A stretch of 64,000 nt of DNA from Verrucomicrobiales bacterium (GCA_002721895.1 PBLV01000046.1:1-64000); one strand, 5' to 3'. Positions 7,234-18,512 are shown, counted from the first letter of the stretch. The notes: generated by a model from the letters alone, not told the origin. A program made the numbers and translations.

Positions 7234-9200
7234 ATCGCCTTGCCTCCACTCTCGCCTGCCTTGCTTCCTTGACCCTCCACGGGGCGAACATTGGCGATTA
7301 CTACAAGGTTGAAAACATCTCCACGCCCAAGGGACTGGATGCCCAGATCGGCGGCCTCACCTTTCTGCCCGACGGCCGGCTTGCCGCTTGTTTTCATCGC
7401 GGCGAGGTTTATACCTACACACCCAAATCCAAAGCATGGAAGCTGTTCGCCGACGGCCTGCAAGAACCCTTGGGCATCGTGGCCGAGGACGATCACACGC
7501 TGGTCGTCATGCAACGCGCTGAACTCACCCGCCTACGCGATACGAACAAGGACGGCGAAGCCGACCATTACCAGACCATCAGCGACCGGTTCGGCATGAC
7601 CGGAAATTATCATGAGTTTGCCTTCGGCCCCGCACGCGACAGGGAAGGCAATTACTTCGTCGGCCTCAACCTCGCCTCCAACGGCGCCAGCATCCGCCCT
7701 GAAATCCGCGGAGAATTCCGTCACTACGGGCTCACCCGAGAACAGTTCTACCAGAACCACCGCGCCGGCTCCGGCCGCATGTATTCCGCTGCCCCGTGGC
7801 GCGGCTGGGTTTTAAAGATCAGCCCTGACGGCAAAACCACCCCCCTCGCCTCAGGCTTCCGTTCCCCCAACGGCGTGGGCGTTGATCCCGCAGATCGCCT
7901 CTGGGTCACTGACAACCAGGGCGATTGGCTCGGCACCAGCAAACTTTTTCTCGTTCAACCCGGTGCCTTTCACGGCCACCCCGCCAGCCTTCCATGGGCC
8001 GACATGTGGGAGAAAGGTCGCAACCCATTAAAGGTGCCCGCTGCTGAATTCGATGCCTTCCGCATCCGGGCCGCCGTATTGTTTCCCCAAGGCACCATGG
8101 CCAACAGCCCCACGCAACCGATTACCGATACCACCCGTGGCCAGTTCGGCCCTTTTGCCGGCCAACTGTTGGTTGGCGAAATGAACCGACCACGCATCAT
8201 GCGCGTGCTCCTTGATGAAGTCGCCGGCCAGACCCAAGGTGCCTGTCTTCCCTTCATCGACAATGGAGGTCTCCGCCGCGGCATGCACCGTTTCGCCTTT
8301 GCGCCCGACGGCAGCCTGTGGGCTGGCTCCACCCGGCTCTCATGGGCCGGTGGCAGCGGCCTCCAGCGCATCATCTGGACCGGCAAAACCCCGATGGATC
8401 TCGCCGCCATCAAGCTCACGGCCGACGGCTTCAACCTTACCTTCACCAAGCCACTGGCCAAAACTCCCGCCGATCAAATCAAGCTTCAGCGATACTATTA
8501 CAGGTACCACCAAGGCTATGGCTCCCCCCAACTCGGCCGGGAACCCGTTGCCATCAACAAACTGGAAACCTCCAAGGACGGAAAAACCCTTGCCCTCACC
8601 CTCGACAAGCTCAACCCCGGCTATGTTTACCAATTTGATTTAAAACCACTCACCGCTACCGACAAGACCCCCATCCTCAATTCTCTCGCCTGCTACACCC
8701 TCAATACCCTAACCAACGGCGATGACAAGGCCCCGCATCTGGCAAGCGGCAGCGCTCAAGCCCGGCCCATCCCCGTCAAGCCGGTAACGGCCAAGTCAGT
8801 CAGGTTAACCACCTCTCCGCAAATCCTCGACGCCGCCGAGGCCGGCCGCAACGGACCCAGCTTCGACCGCAGCAATGCCGGCTACACCGGTAAAGGCTAC
8901 GCGGACTTCGGCACCCGCACTGGCGAAATCCTGGAGTGGCGTGTGCAATTAAGCACCACCGAAAAATACACGCTGAATTTCCGTTATGCCGTGGCTGGAG
9001 GAAATCGCCCACTGCGATTGAAGATCAACGGCAAGATCACCCAAAAATCCATGCCCTTCAACGACACCGGCAATTGGACGACATGGAAGGACATTAGCGC
9101 AAATGCCGAACTGAAGGCAGGCGAAAACATCATCCAGTTGGAATCCATCGTTGCCGCCGGCCCCAACATTGACCGCCTCCAAGTCACTCGCCAACAATGA
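7230..9200 (+). CDS. Secreted sorbosone-dehydrogenase-like beta-propeller with C-terminal CBM-like domain
   Basis: 656 residues, signal peptide MNRLASTLACLASLTLHG. Residues about 20-390 form a glucose/sorbosone-dehydrogenase-like propeller (GGLTFLPDGRLAACFHRGEVY, DTNKDGEADHYQT, GFRSPNGVGVDPADRLWVTDNQGDW). Residues about 395-490 form a beta-sandwich seen also at the C-terminus of the paralogue at 10037-12304. The last 120 residues resemble a CBM6/CBM35 module (FGTRTGEILEWRVQL ... GENIIQLESI). It overlaps the azurin gene by four bases upstream (ATGA) and the integrase-like gene by four bases downstream. A periplasmic or secreted quinoprotein-like oxidation of a sugar or polyol is plausible; substrate and cofactor cannot be read from the sequence. 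Confidence 0.88.
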   Translation: MNRLASTLACLASLTLHGANIGDYYKVENISTPKGLDAQIGGLTFLPDGRLAACFHRGEVYTYTPKSKAWKLFADGLQEPLGIVAEDDHTLVVMQRAELTRLRDTNKDGEADHYQTISDRFGMTGNYHEFAFGPARDREGNYFVGLNLASNGASIRPEIRGEFRHYGLTREQFYQNHRAGSGRMYSAAPWRGWVLKISPDGKTTPLASGFRSPNGVGVDPADRLWVTDNQGDWLGTSKLFLVQPGAFHGHPASLPWADMWEKGRNPLKVPAAEFDAFRIRAAVLFPQGTMANSPTQPITDTTRGQFGPFAGQLLVGEMNRPRIMRVLLDEVAGQTQGACLPFIDNGGLRRGMHRFAFAPDGSLWAGSTRLSWAGGSGLQRIIWTGKTPMDLAAIKLTADGFNLTFTKPLAKTPADQIKLQRYYYRYHQGYGSPQLGREPVAINKLETSKDGKTLALTLDKLNPGYVYQFDLKPLTATDKTPILNSLACYTLNTLTNGDDKAPHLASGSAQARPIPVKPVTAKSVRLTTSPQILDAAEAGRNGPSFDRSNAGYTGKGYADFGTRTGEILEWRVQLSTTEKYTLNFRYAVAGGNRPLRLKINGKITQKSMPFNDTGNWTTWKDISANAELKAGENIIQLESIVAAGPNIDRLQVTRQQ

Positions 9201-9613
9201 GCGATTCCCTGTCCGCCATCGGCATGAGCTTTGGCGAAGCCGCCGACATCTACCTCCAGCGCACCCGCGCCGATCTCCGTTTAAAGCCTCGCGCCAAGGC
9301 CCGCCGCCGTGAACGACTCAAGGCCATTCGCGACTCATGGGAGGAAATCGACGACCTCGATGTCCGCCGCATCCGCCCCAGTCAATGTCAGCAATGGGCC
9401 GCGCGATTCAGGAAGGAACACGCACCCAAGGTGTTCAACGAGACTCTGGAAACCTTGAATGCCATTTTCAATCTCGCCGTTGGTTTGGGTCTGCATATGA
9501 AAAACCCCGCCGCCGGAATCAAGCCCATGGCCGTTAAAGAACCGAGTTCCGATCCAGTTCCGCCCAAGGGAAAACTCCCCAAACGAGTCAAAATTCGCAT
9601 CAAGTCAGACTAG
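9197..9613 (+). CDS. Orphan tyrosine-recombinase core-binding (SAM-like) domain, no catalytic domain
   Basis: 138 residues. MSFGEAADIYLQRTRADL through NAIFNLAVGLGLHMKNPAAGIK is the typical N-terminal core-binding fold of phage integrases/Xer recombinases, including the NP...G. end that normally leads into the catalytic domain. Here only a basic tail follows (KLPKRVKIRIKSD) and the frame stops; none of the R-K-H-R-H-Y residues exist, and the DNA beyond belongs to a convergent DUF1801 gene. Its ATG overlaps the TGA of the propeller gene. Either it is a remnant of an integrase or a repurposed DNA-binding domain. Confidence 0.75.
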   Translation: MSDSLSAIGMSFGEAADIYLQRTRADLRLKPRAKARRRERLKAIRDSWEEIDDLDVRRIRPSQCQQWAARFRKEHAPKVFNETLETLNAIFNLAVGLGLHMKNPAAGIKPMAVKEPSSDPVPPKGKLPKRVKIRIKSD

Positions 9614-10035
9614 GAAACGGTCTCTGCGCCGGCAATTTCTGGGGATTTGTGGGCCTTGCGGATCAATTTCTTCAGCGTCGGCAAGTGTGCGTCTTCCAAT
9701 TGCTTGAGGTACAGGCAGGATTTCCCAGTCTTGTGCGGACCCAGTTTTTCCAGCAACTCCGTTTGATTCTCCAAAATGCAATGGAGGTAGAGCGAGAGAT
9801 TTTGTTTCCGCGGCGAAAAGCCCACCGGAAACCAATCCCCCTCACTAGTCTTACCTCGATAACGAAAGGTTCCAAAACCGACCATGGCCTTGCCCCACAT
9901 GACGGGCGGTTCGCCGGTGATCTTTTGCATCAACGCCAGCAACACCTCGCAGTCAGCTCGTTGCTGTTCGTCCTTGATACCGGCAATGAATTTGCCCACA
10001 TCGGCGGTGGTTTTCCGGGTTTTCAGTTTCCCCAT
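9610..10035 (-). CDS. DUF1801 (YdhG-like) protein
   Basis: 141 residues, cytoplasmic. The pattern DCEVLLALMQKITGEPP, MWGKAMVGFGTFRYRG, WFPVGFSPRKQNLSLYLH and GKSCLYLKQLEDAHLPTLKKLI is characteristic of the DUF1801 fold; function in this family is unsettled. It begins one base after the stop of the propeller gene at 10037, so it is the last gene of that minus-strand run. Its stop overlaps that of the orphan integrase domain gene by four bases, in convergent orientation. Confidence 0.85.
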   Translation of the reverse strand: MGKLKTRKTTADVGKFIAGIKDEQQRADCEVLLALMQKITGEPPVMWGKAMVGFGTFRYRGKTSEGDWFPVGFSPRKQNLSLYLHCILENQTELLEKLGPHKTGKSCLYLKQLEDAHLPTLKKLIRKAHKSPEIAGAETVS

Positions 10036-10036
10036 G

Positions 10037-12304
10037 TCATTTCAGTACATTCACCGTGCAATTGATTTCTGAGCGGACCGGCTCGCCTTTGGCGCCCTTG
10101 AGGTTGTAACGAATGCGGAGGGTCATGCACTTTTGCAGCTTTGGCATTTCGAGGGTGACCGTCTTACCGTCGAGGCTGACAGCGGCCTGAGTGATTTCCA
10201 GCGCATCGCGGCCCTGTTTGTTGGGGTCAGTGACTTTGTAATCGCGCGAGCCGTAGCCGCGAGTGCGGCGGTAGTTGCACATTTCGGCGGCGTAACTGCC
10301 GGGGTCCGTGGCCGTAGCTTTGTCGAGTGGTTCGCTAAAAGTCAGGCTCACGCCCTTTTTGCTGGCGGAATATTTCACCGGCACATGCAACGGTTTGCCG
10401 GTGTAGCGGAAGCGGTAGAAGCCGCCGGGCCGGTGTTTGTTGCCCGCCCAACCGAAGAGGCCGCAGGCATAGAGCTGGCCGTCGACCGGATGGAAGCGAC
10501 CGCGCATCACGCCGGTGGGTGTTTCACCCAGGGGAATGCGACTCACGCCACCCTGCGGCACGCCGTCAACCTCCTCGTAGGGCACGGTGAACAGGCGGCC
10601 GGTGCCGTAGCTGAGGTTGATCAGGGTGCCCTTGAGCGGGCCCCATTTGTCACTGGTTACCCACAGCTGCTCGGCGGGTGAGCGGTCGACACTGTTGTGA
10701 ATCCACACCACAGGCGGATCGTAATCCTCCGGGTCACGCCCGGGCACGTACGAGCCCATGTAGCCGTAGAAACCGTCCTGCTTGATTAGGTTGATGCGGT
10801 TCTTCGGAATCCAATGGCCTTCCTGGTCGCTGGCGAAATAGGTGCCGTCACCATTCACGGTCACGCCGTTGGGTGCGCGGAAGCCATTGGCGATGCGCCA
10901 GCTCTTGGAACCGTCCTTGCTCACCTTGATGATCGAACCGTGATGCGGTACCAGCCCGCTTTTCGCATGGCGCGCGGCCTTGGCAAAATAGAAATTGCCC
11001 TCCGAGTCGGTCTGCAAATCCATTGCGAACTCGTGAAAATGCTCGGTCACTTGATGATCGTTGTTAAAGTTCTCATAGAAGTCGGCCTCCCCATCGCCGT
11101 TCACGTCGTGAAGACGCGTGATCTGATCCCGGCAACACACATAGATGGCCTCGTCCACGATCTTCAATCCCAGCGGCTGGAACATCCCCGCGGCAATGCG
11201 CCGCCAAGTCAGTTTGCCTTTCGGTTGCGCGAGGCCGCTGACAATCCAAACGTCCCCCTGCCAAGTGCAGACCGCCGCACGCTGGTTGTCCTTGAAAAAA
11301 TCAAAGCCGCCCAGCCGCATCCAGGAATCCCATGGGTTGTTGTCCGGCAATTGAAACGTGTCAGTAGCATACGGCCCCGTCGCCAGACCGGACTGAATTT
11401 GCGTCTCCACCGTCTCCTTCCATTGAGTCTTGCCACCCGTGGTCAGGGCAAACAAGCTGGGGGGCGGCCCGGCCTTCTTCACAGCGGCCACTGATTTTCT
11501 AAATTCATCCGTCCCGTCACGCGCACCTCTCCAGAGAACCACCTGCAGGCGCAACCCCTTATTGGCCGCCGGGACGCGCAGACGCAGATTGGCCGCGTCA
11601 TTCAAACTCCAAAGCCCCGAGCTGCCCAGCACCGCCGCATAGATCACCTTGCCCTCCGCAGCATCCACGGACACGAGGTCTTTCTCGCCCGCCAAATGCT
11701 TTGCGCCGCCCGTTCCCCGCGCCACCTGCATCACGATCTCCTCCCGCCCGGGAGCGAAATGGAAATTGCGCACGAACACATCCCCGTCCTGTAGCGAGGG
11801 GGATTCAAATACTCCACGTGCGCCTACCGTGTAGGACAACACCACCCGGCCGTCATTCACATACAACCCCTTGTAGTGTGCCCAAGCGCGGGGCAGTGGC
11901 CCGTAGGGTTTCTTGTCCAGACCCTCCACACGCTGGTCATCCGCCCACTTACCATCCGGGCTGCGCCAGCCCGGGCCCACCGGATTGGCAAACGACTGCT
12001 CACCACGGATCGAGGCATGCGCATTGTGACGACCATCAAACGAGATCCCGCGCCAATCCATGAAGTCACCTGTCCATCCCGCCGCACAGTTCAACAAGTC
12101 CGCGTCGTACAACATGAACGCCTTGCCCTTGGATACCCCACCTTCCCCGGCGTCCAGCCGGATGGCGATACCCTTGTTCACGATCCCCGCCTGGGGAACT
12201 TCCAGAGAAGTGGACAGGTAAGGCCCGTAATTCATCGCATCCCATTTGCCCGCCCAAGCCGGGCAGGCCACAATCGCGGATAGAAAAAGAATGATGTGTT
12301 TCAT
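10037..12304 (-). CDS. Secreted DUF6797-type / sorbosone-dehydrogenase-like propeller protein
   Basis: 755 residues from ATG 12304, which opens a signal peptide (MKHIILFLSAIVACPAWAG). The N-terminal 280 residues (KWDAMNYGPYLSTSLEV, KGLYVNDGRVVLSYTVG) match the DUF6797 layout. A propeller with PVSG-like blades follows (HDVNGDGEADFYENFNND, GFRAPNGVTVNGDGTYFASDQEGHW). The last 100 residues are a beta-sandwich (VSLTFSEPLDKATATDPGSY) shared with the 7230-9200 protein, so the two are paralogues with different flanking domains. No CxxCH heme motif is present. It follows the PSCyt1-PSD1 gene by 93 bases on the same strand, suggesting that the cytochrome-like protein and this predicted dehydrogenase work together in the periplasm (inference). 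Confidence 0.87.
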   Translation of the reverse strand: MKHIILFLSAIVACPAWAGKWDAMNYGPYLSTSLEVPQAGIVNKGIAIRLDAGEGGVSKGKAFMLYDADLLNCAAGWTGDFMDWRGISFDGRHNAHASIRGEQSFANPVGPGWRSPDGKWADDQRVEGLDKKPYGPLPRAWAHYKGLYVNDGRVVLSYTVGARGVFESPSLQDGDVFVRNFHFAPGREEIVMQVARGTGGAKHLAGEKDLVSVDAAEGKVIYAAVLGSSGLWSLNDAANLRLRVPAANKGLRLQVVLWRGARDGTDEFRKSVAAVKKAGPPPSLFALTTGGKTQWKETVETQIQSGLATGPYATDTFQLPDNNPWDSWMRLGGFDFFKDNQRAAVCTWQGDVWIVSGLAQPKGKLTWRRIAAGMFQPLGLKIVDEAIYVCCRDQITRLHDVNGDGEADFYENFNNDHQVTEHFHEFAMDLQTDSEGNFYFAKAARHAKSGLVPHHGSIIKVSKDGSKSWRIANGFRAPNGVTVNGDGTYFASDQEGHWIPKNRINLIKQDGFYGYMGSYVPGRDPEDYDPPVVWIHNSVDRSPAEQLWVTSDKWGPLKGTLINLSYGTGRLFTVPYEEVDGVPQGGVSRIPLGETPTGVMRGRFHPVDGQLYACGLFGWAGNKHRPGGFYRFRYTGKPLHVPVKYSASKKGVSLTFSEPLDKATATDPGSYAAEMCNYRRTRGYGSRDYKVTDPNKQGRDALEITQAAVSLDGKTVTLEMPKLQKCMTLRIRYNLKGAKGEPVRSEINCTVNVLK

Positions 12305-12397
12305 AAAAGGTCGGCGCAATTGTGGGGAAGAAAAGAGATTGTGCAAGCCCGACAAGACACGATTCGCACAGATTATCACAAATTTAAACCCGCGCCT

Positions 12398-15300
12398 TCA
12401 GTGGTTAAACATAAACTCCGCGGAATTGATGATGACCCAAAGAAAATCCTCCGTGGCAACACGGCGTCCATCTGGATGGTTGGCAAAGAACTTGACCACG
12501 CGCTCCCGCTCCTTGTCGGTCGGTCGCCGGCTGAATGCGGCGAGATAAATCTCGTTGACGATCTGGCTGGCCGTCTTGTCACCGTCGGCCAATCCACGGG
12601 CGCGGCCTTTTGTGTGGGTGATCTTCTGGTGCAATTTCTCCGCATGCATCATGTGCAACGCCTGCACGATGGTAGGCTTGGTGTTGCGTTCGCAGGGAGG
12701 ATCACTACTGGAGTTGGGCCGGCCGAAGGCGTCGAGAAATTCGCTGCCTATCTTGAAATTCCACGTCTCCATCGCACGCGCGCCTGGCCAAGTGGCGGAA
12801 AAACTCTCCGGCACACCGGTAACATCACTCACCGCATCGAGTAACACCTCGGCACTGAGGCGACGACGATAGGCGCGGGAAAAATTCCGGGTGTCGCCAA
12901 TGTTCGTCTCATTAGGCACTGAACTGAGTTGGTAGAGGCGGCTTCGCATTACGGCTCGAATGAGCGCTTTCTGGTCATATTTAAGCTTCACAAAATGCTT
13001 CGCCAGAGCATCCAGCAATGCCGCGTTCACCGGCGGATTGGAGGCGCGCATGTCATCCACCGGCTCCACCAAGCCACGCCCGAAGAAAGCGCCCCACACG
13101 CGGTTTACCATCGCACGCGCAAAGAACGGGTTTTCCGGCGCGGTCATCCAATCGACCAAGGCCTCACGTGGGTCGGTGCCATCGGCCAATCCGGGCGCGG
13201 ATGCATCCGGCGGCTTGGGCGCCAGCGTTTCACCTGTGACCGGATGTTTTACGCTTCCCTTGCCCCCATGAAAAAACCATTCCGTGCCACCCGAGATGGG
13301 CGGCGACACGCCCGATCCCTTGCGGCCAATTTCCCCGAAGAACGCCGAGAACGCATGGAAATCCGTGAGCGTCCATTTTTCATTGGGGTGATTGTGACAA
13401 CGCGCGCATTCCAGCCGTGTACCCAGAAATACTTGGCTGAAGATTTTTGCCAACTCCGGCGGTGTACGCTTGTCACGATATACCACCGCCGGCCCAAACC
13501 GGTGTGTGCTGCCACTGGCTGCCACCATTGCCCGCGCAAACCGATCCATCGGTAGGTTGTCGCGAAACGCCTCGCGTAACCATTGGTCGAGAATGTAAAC
13601 GCTCTTCAAGCCCGCACGGTCCGGGTTTGGCCGCACGAGATCCGCCCATTTGTTCGCCCAATGATCGGCATACGCGGGATCCACCAACAGCCGCTCAATG
13701 AGTCGCGCGCGCTTGTCGGCAGCCTTGTCTTCCAGAAATTTGTTGGCTTCTTCGGGTGTAGGCAGTCGTCCGATGGCATCCAGCGAGGCGCGCCGCAAAA
13801 ACTCAGCATCCGTCGCCAGCACGGAAGGAAACAACCCCAACCGCTCAAACTGTTGGTGCGCCAGTTCATCAATGAAATTGTTCACCGACAACGCCTTGTA
13901 CTTCGCCTCAGAAATTTTCTCCTCCGCCGGCACGGTGATGCGCGCAATGGCCACCTGCCCCATATAACGCACCAGAATGGTGCCCTCGCCGTTCACCTGC
14001 CCGACGGTCACCTTGCCGCTGTCATCCACCGTGGCAATCTCCCCGTCGTTGGAAACAAAGTCCGCCAAGGCCGTGATGTCACGCTGACTGCCATCGGAAA
14101 ATCGCGCGGTGGCCTTAAGGGCCCGGGCCTGTCCCTTGCGATAACTGCCAGTAGCGGGTGCCACGCTGATCCCCGCCAGCGCCGGCTCATCCTCACCCTT
14201 AAAAACCATCCCCTGCCCAATCCACTCCAGCAACACACGTTCGGAAGCCGACCCCGGCTTGATACGTTGCCCACCCTCATGTGGCAGGGCAAGAGCGGCC
14301 TTCTTTATCAGCAAACTTTCCGAGGGCAACGCGGGAAACACCCGACGTCCCCGGGCATCCCCGGTGATTTCCCGCCAGTCGCCGCGAGGATCATAGGAAA
14401 AGACGGAAAGCTTGAAGCCACTCTGTCCATCGGGCTTGGCGTGGCAGGAACCGGCATTGCAGCCTGCCTTGCTGAGAATGGGCAGGACATCCCTAACAAA
14501 ACCCCGACTAACCTTTGGTGTCTCGGCAGCTTCCAACTCCAGTGTTGCCGCCAGCTTGTTGTTACGCCAAAGGTACACTGCACCATTCTGGCCGGCAGCC
14601 GCCACCAGCTTGGCATCCGACGACATCGCCACCGCATGCAGCCGGCCCTCACCCCCAGTAAGCTTGCGTTCGCGAGCGGTGCTGGAGCGTTGCGCGCCAT
14701 CGTGGCTTTTGATCTCCGTAAACATCCGCGCCAAGCCATCCTCACAGGATGTCGCCAGCGTCTTGTCATCCGGCGACCAGCTCACCCCGGTGACACCCCC
14801 CTTGTGAACCCGAATCTCCGTGAGCTTTTGCCGCGACTTCAAGTCCCAGATCAACAAATCACCATCGCCACCCGCAGTAGCCAACTGTGCGCCATCCCCA
14901 TTGAACGCCAGCCCATAAACCGGCCCGTGATGCGCCTCAAACCGCGCCCATTCCTTGCGCGTCTTCACTTCCCAAATCTTGGCCACGGTATCGTCGCCAC
15001 CCGTCGCCAGCCGGCGTCCATCCCGCGTCAACGCCAGCGCATGAACCGTGTCATCGTGTGCACGCCACTCCGCTACCTGCGCGCCATCGGAAAGATTCCA
15101 CTGCCGCACCATCCCGCTGGAGCCCGCCACGCCGTCCGCCGTGAATACTGTCGCATTGTCTTCTCCAAAACAAATCGCCGTCACTCTACCCTCCAGTGCC
15201 GTGATCTCGCGCGCCAGTTTCTGCTCCGCATTCCAAAGGCGTACAGTCCGATAGCCGCCAGTCGCCAGCCATTTCCCGTCACCACTCCACGCCACCGATT

Positions 15301-15826
15301 GCACCCAGTCCCGGTGTCCTTCCAATGTTTCCAATACCTTGTTCTCCTCTTCCAACCCGTAAACCACCACCGCCGAGCCGCGCGCCACCGCCAGCCGGCC
15401 GGCATCCGGGGATAACGCCAATGCCAGGGCCGGACCGGAACCAACCGGCAATTCAGCCAGCCTGTCCCGCGCTGGGCGCGGACGATCCTTTAGCAATTCC
15501 GCATCCCATTCCGCACCCGCGTCCACCCAATCCGCCAGGGCCTCAATGGCACGCGGCGAAAGCTGGCCCTTGGGCGGCATGTGCGGATCCGCGCTGGGCT
15601 GAAGCACTTGAATAAGGCGGCTGGCCGCCGCCTTGCCCGGCTGCAGTACCTTGCCGTTGTCGCCGCCGGACACCAGCGCCTCGCGCGTGGTGAGGTCAAG
15701 CCCACCCTTTTCCTTGTCCGGGTTGTGACATGAAAAACAGTTGGCCTTGAGCAACACCATCGCCTCAGGCGTGCCCGCCCAAAGCGGCATCGCCAGCAGC
15801 ATGATAATGTAAATCGCGGCTCTCAT
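12398..15826 (-). CDS. Giant planctomycete-type cytochrome: PSCyt1 - WD40 - Big2 - PSCyt2 (DUF1549) - PSD1 (DUF1553)
   Basis: 1142 residues with a signal peptide. Residues 25-110 are a PSCyt1 cytochrome c domain (CFSCH at 30-34, later MPPKG.L axial-ligand region). Residues about 130-430 contain WD40 repeats (LEGHRDWVQSVAWSGDGKWLATGG, VYGLAFNGDGAQLATAGGDG). Near 445 a second cytochrome-like part carries CNAGSCH, followed by a Big2-like domain (about 555-640). DUF1549 starts near 647 (NNFIDELAHQQFERLGL) and contains CARCHNHP; DUF1553 runs from about 880 (PREALVDWMTAPENPFFARA) to the end. Such proteins typically sit beside DUF1501 proteins and are associated with extracellular degradation; their biochemistry is not established. 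A palindromic repeat lies immediately upstream. Confidence 0.93.
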   Translation of the reverse strand: MRAAIYIIMLLAMPLWAGTPEAMVLLKANCFSCHNPDKEKGGLDLTTREALVSGGDNGKVLQPGKAAASRLIQVLQPSADPHMPPKGQLSPRAIEALADWVDAGAEWDAELLKDRPRPARDRLAELPVGSGPALALALSPDAGRLAVARGSAVVVYGLEEENKVLETLEGHRDWVQSVAWSGDGKWLATGGYRTVRLWNAEQKLAREITALEGRVTAICFGEDNATVFTADGVAGSSGMVRQWNLSDGAQVAEWRAHDDTVHALALTRDGRRLATGGDDTVAKIWEVKTRKEWARFEAHHGPVYGLAFNGDGAQLATAGGDGDLLIWDLKSRQKLTEIRVHKGGVTGVSWSPDDKTLATSCEDGLARMFTEIKSHDGAQRSSTARERKLTGGEGRLHAVAMSSDAKLVAAAGQNGAVYLWRNNKLAATLELEAAETPKVSRGFVRDVLPILSKAGCNAGSCHAKPDGQSGFKLSVFSYDPRGDWREITGDARGRRVFPALPSESLLIKKAALALPHEGGQRIKPGSASERVLLEWIGQGMVFKGEDEPALAGISVAPATGSYRKGQARALKATARFSDGSQRDITALADFVSNDGEIATVDDSGKVTVGQVNGEGTILVRYMGQVAIARITVPAEEKISEAKYKALSVNNFIDELAHQQFERLGLFPSVLATDAEFLRRASLDAIGRLPTPEEANKFLEDKAADKRARLIERLLVDPAYADHWANKWADLVRPNPDRAGLKSVYILDQWLREAFRDNLPMDRFARAMVAASGSTHRFGPAVVYRDKRTPPELAKIFSQVFLGTRLECARCHNHPNEKWTLTDFHAFSAFFGEIGRKGSGVSPPISGGTEWFFHGGKGSVKHPVTGETLAPKPPDASAPGLADGTDPREALVDWMTAPENPFFARAMVNRVWGAFFGRGLVEPVDDMRASNPPVNAALLDALAKHFVKLKYDQKALIRAVMRSRLYQLSSVPNETNIGDTRNFSRAYRRRLSAEVLLDAVSDVTGVPESFSATWPGARAMETWNFKIGSEFLDAFGRPNSSSDPPCERNTKPTIVQALHMMHAEKLHQKITHTKGRARGLADGDKTASQIVNEIYLAAFSRRPTDKERERVVKFFANHPDGRRVATEDFLWVIINSAEFMFNH

Positions 15827-15832
15827 TTTCTT

Positions 15833-15890
15833 ACCACAGAGACATCGAGAGCACGGAGATTGTTCATTTTTTCTCTGTGTTCTCTGTGGT
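15833..15890. repeat. Dispersed palindromic repeat, copy A (ACCACAGAG family)
   Basis: The left arm begins ACCACAGAGA at 15833 and the right arm ends TCTCTGTGGT at 15890, perfect inverse complements for ten bases and imperfect further in, around a T-rich loop. The arms align with those of the repeat at 33756-33824 (consensus roughly ACCACAGAGGCACAGAGAAC). It fills the 70-base gap between the sulfatase stop and the cytochrome start, ending six bases from the latter's ATG. Confidence 0.8.
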
Positions 15891-15896
15891 GATAAA

Positions 15897-17645
<1,749 letters not shown>

Positions 17646-17708
17646 TCGCGGACTGTCGCGCAAAGAAACAAAGGGGCAAAGAAATTTCGAGCCACCGACC
17701 AGCGGCGC

Positions 17709-18440
17709 TTACTGCTCATCCCAAAGCCGCTGGGGCACTGATGCATTCTCCTGAAATCCCAAGTGACTGACCGGCAACACTTCGGCATGTTGGTCAGCAA
17801 AGACAACCGTCGCGCGCTTCATGTGACGGTTCCAGATACGGCGCGCGCCCTGACCTTTTTTCCGGCGCCATTTGGGGCTGGAGGGGATTTCAAACTGCAA
17901 CCGGTTGCGCGCCTCGCCCACAGTAGCCTCGCTGGGCCGCCATGCATCCGGAACATCACTGGGATTGGCAATTACGTCGGTATCGCCAAAAACCACCGTC
18001 GCGGCCGGCGCGGCCAGTTCCGATTCCCGTTTCACATGACCACCGGCCACCAGTTCACTGTAGCCAATGCCGAACTGGCCGCGGCAGGAGGGACAATGCC
18101 AAATGTCCTCATGGCCGGCATACTCGCGCAGGAGGTCGGGCCAATAGGTGTGCTCGTCACTCGCGCCCGGCACCACGGAACCGCCTGGGCAAGCCTCGTT
18201 CTTTTTGAACGGCACAAACCGGCCGTCGTTGTTGTCGGCATAAGTGGCAAAGGCGGCGCCAATGTGACGGGAATTGTCGATACACCGGTTGGCGCGGGAT
18301 TGATGGCGCGCATGCGCCAACGCGGGAAGAATTAAGGCTCCCAAAAGACCCAGCACCACGAGAATGATCACCAACTCAATGATGGTGAAACCGCGACGGC
18401 ACACGGGTCGGACTGGTTGGGTATTCCAGCCGGGTAGCAT
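17709..18440 (-). CDS. Prepilin-type protein (type II pseudopilin-like) with degenerate H-X9-DG end
   Basis: 243 residues. The class III leader ends CRRG and is followed by FTIIELVIILVVLGLLGALI, the N-methylated hydrophobic helix of pseudopilins, with glutamate at +5. The globular part contains four cysteines, two of them in HCPSC. Near the C-terminus RHMKRATVVFADQHAEV corresponds to the verrucomicrobial/planctomycetal H-X9-DG motif, but with DQ instead of DG. These proteins form large paralogous families in this phylum; their assembly role is unproven. It lies 63 bases upstream of the sulfatase start on the same strand. Confidence 0.88.
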   Translation of the reverse strand: MLPGWNTQPVRPVCRRGFTIIELVIILVVLGLLGALILPALAHARHQSRANRCIDNSRHIGAAFATYADNNDGRFVPFKKNEACPGGSVVPGASDEHTYWPDLLREYAGHEDIWHCPSCRGQFGIGYSELVAGGHVKRESELAAPAATVVFGDTDVIANPSDVPDAWRPSEATVGEARNRLQFEIPSSPKWRRKKGQGARRIWNRHMKRATVVFADQHAEVLPVSHLGFQENASVPQRLWDEQ

Positions 18441-18512
18441 GCGCGGGAGAGTACCTAACGAAATCCATTAGTCAACCCCGATTTGGGAAAACATCGAGCC
18501 CTATTCTCAGGG

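Noticed and set aside
13583..15415. 610-residue open frame on the plus strand
   Set aside because: It lies antisense to the PSCyt1-WD40-PSD1 gene, has Arg/His/Pro-rich composition and no recognisable domain; it is a shadow of GC-rich codons.
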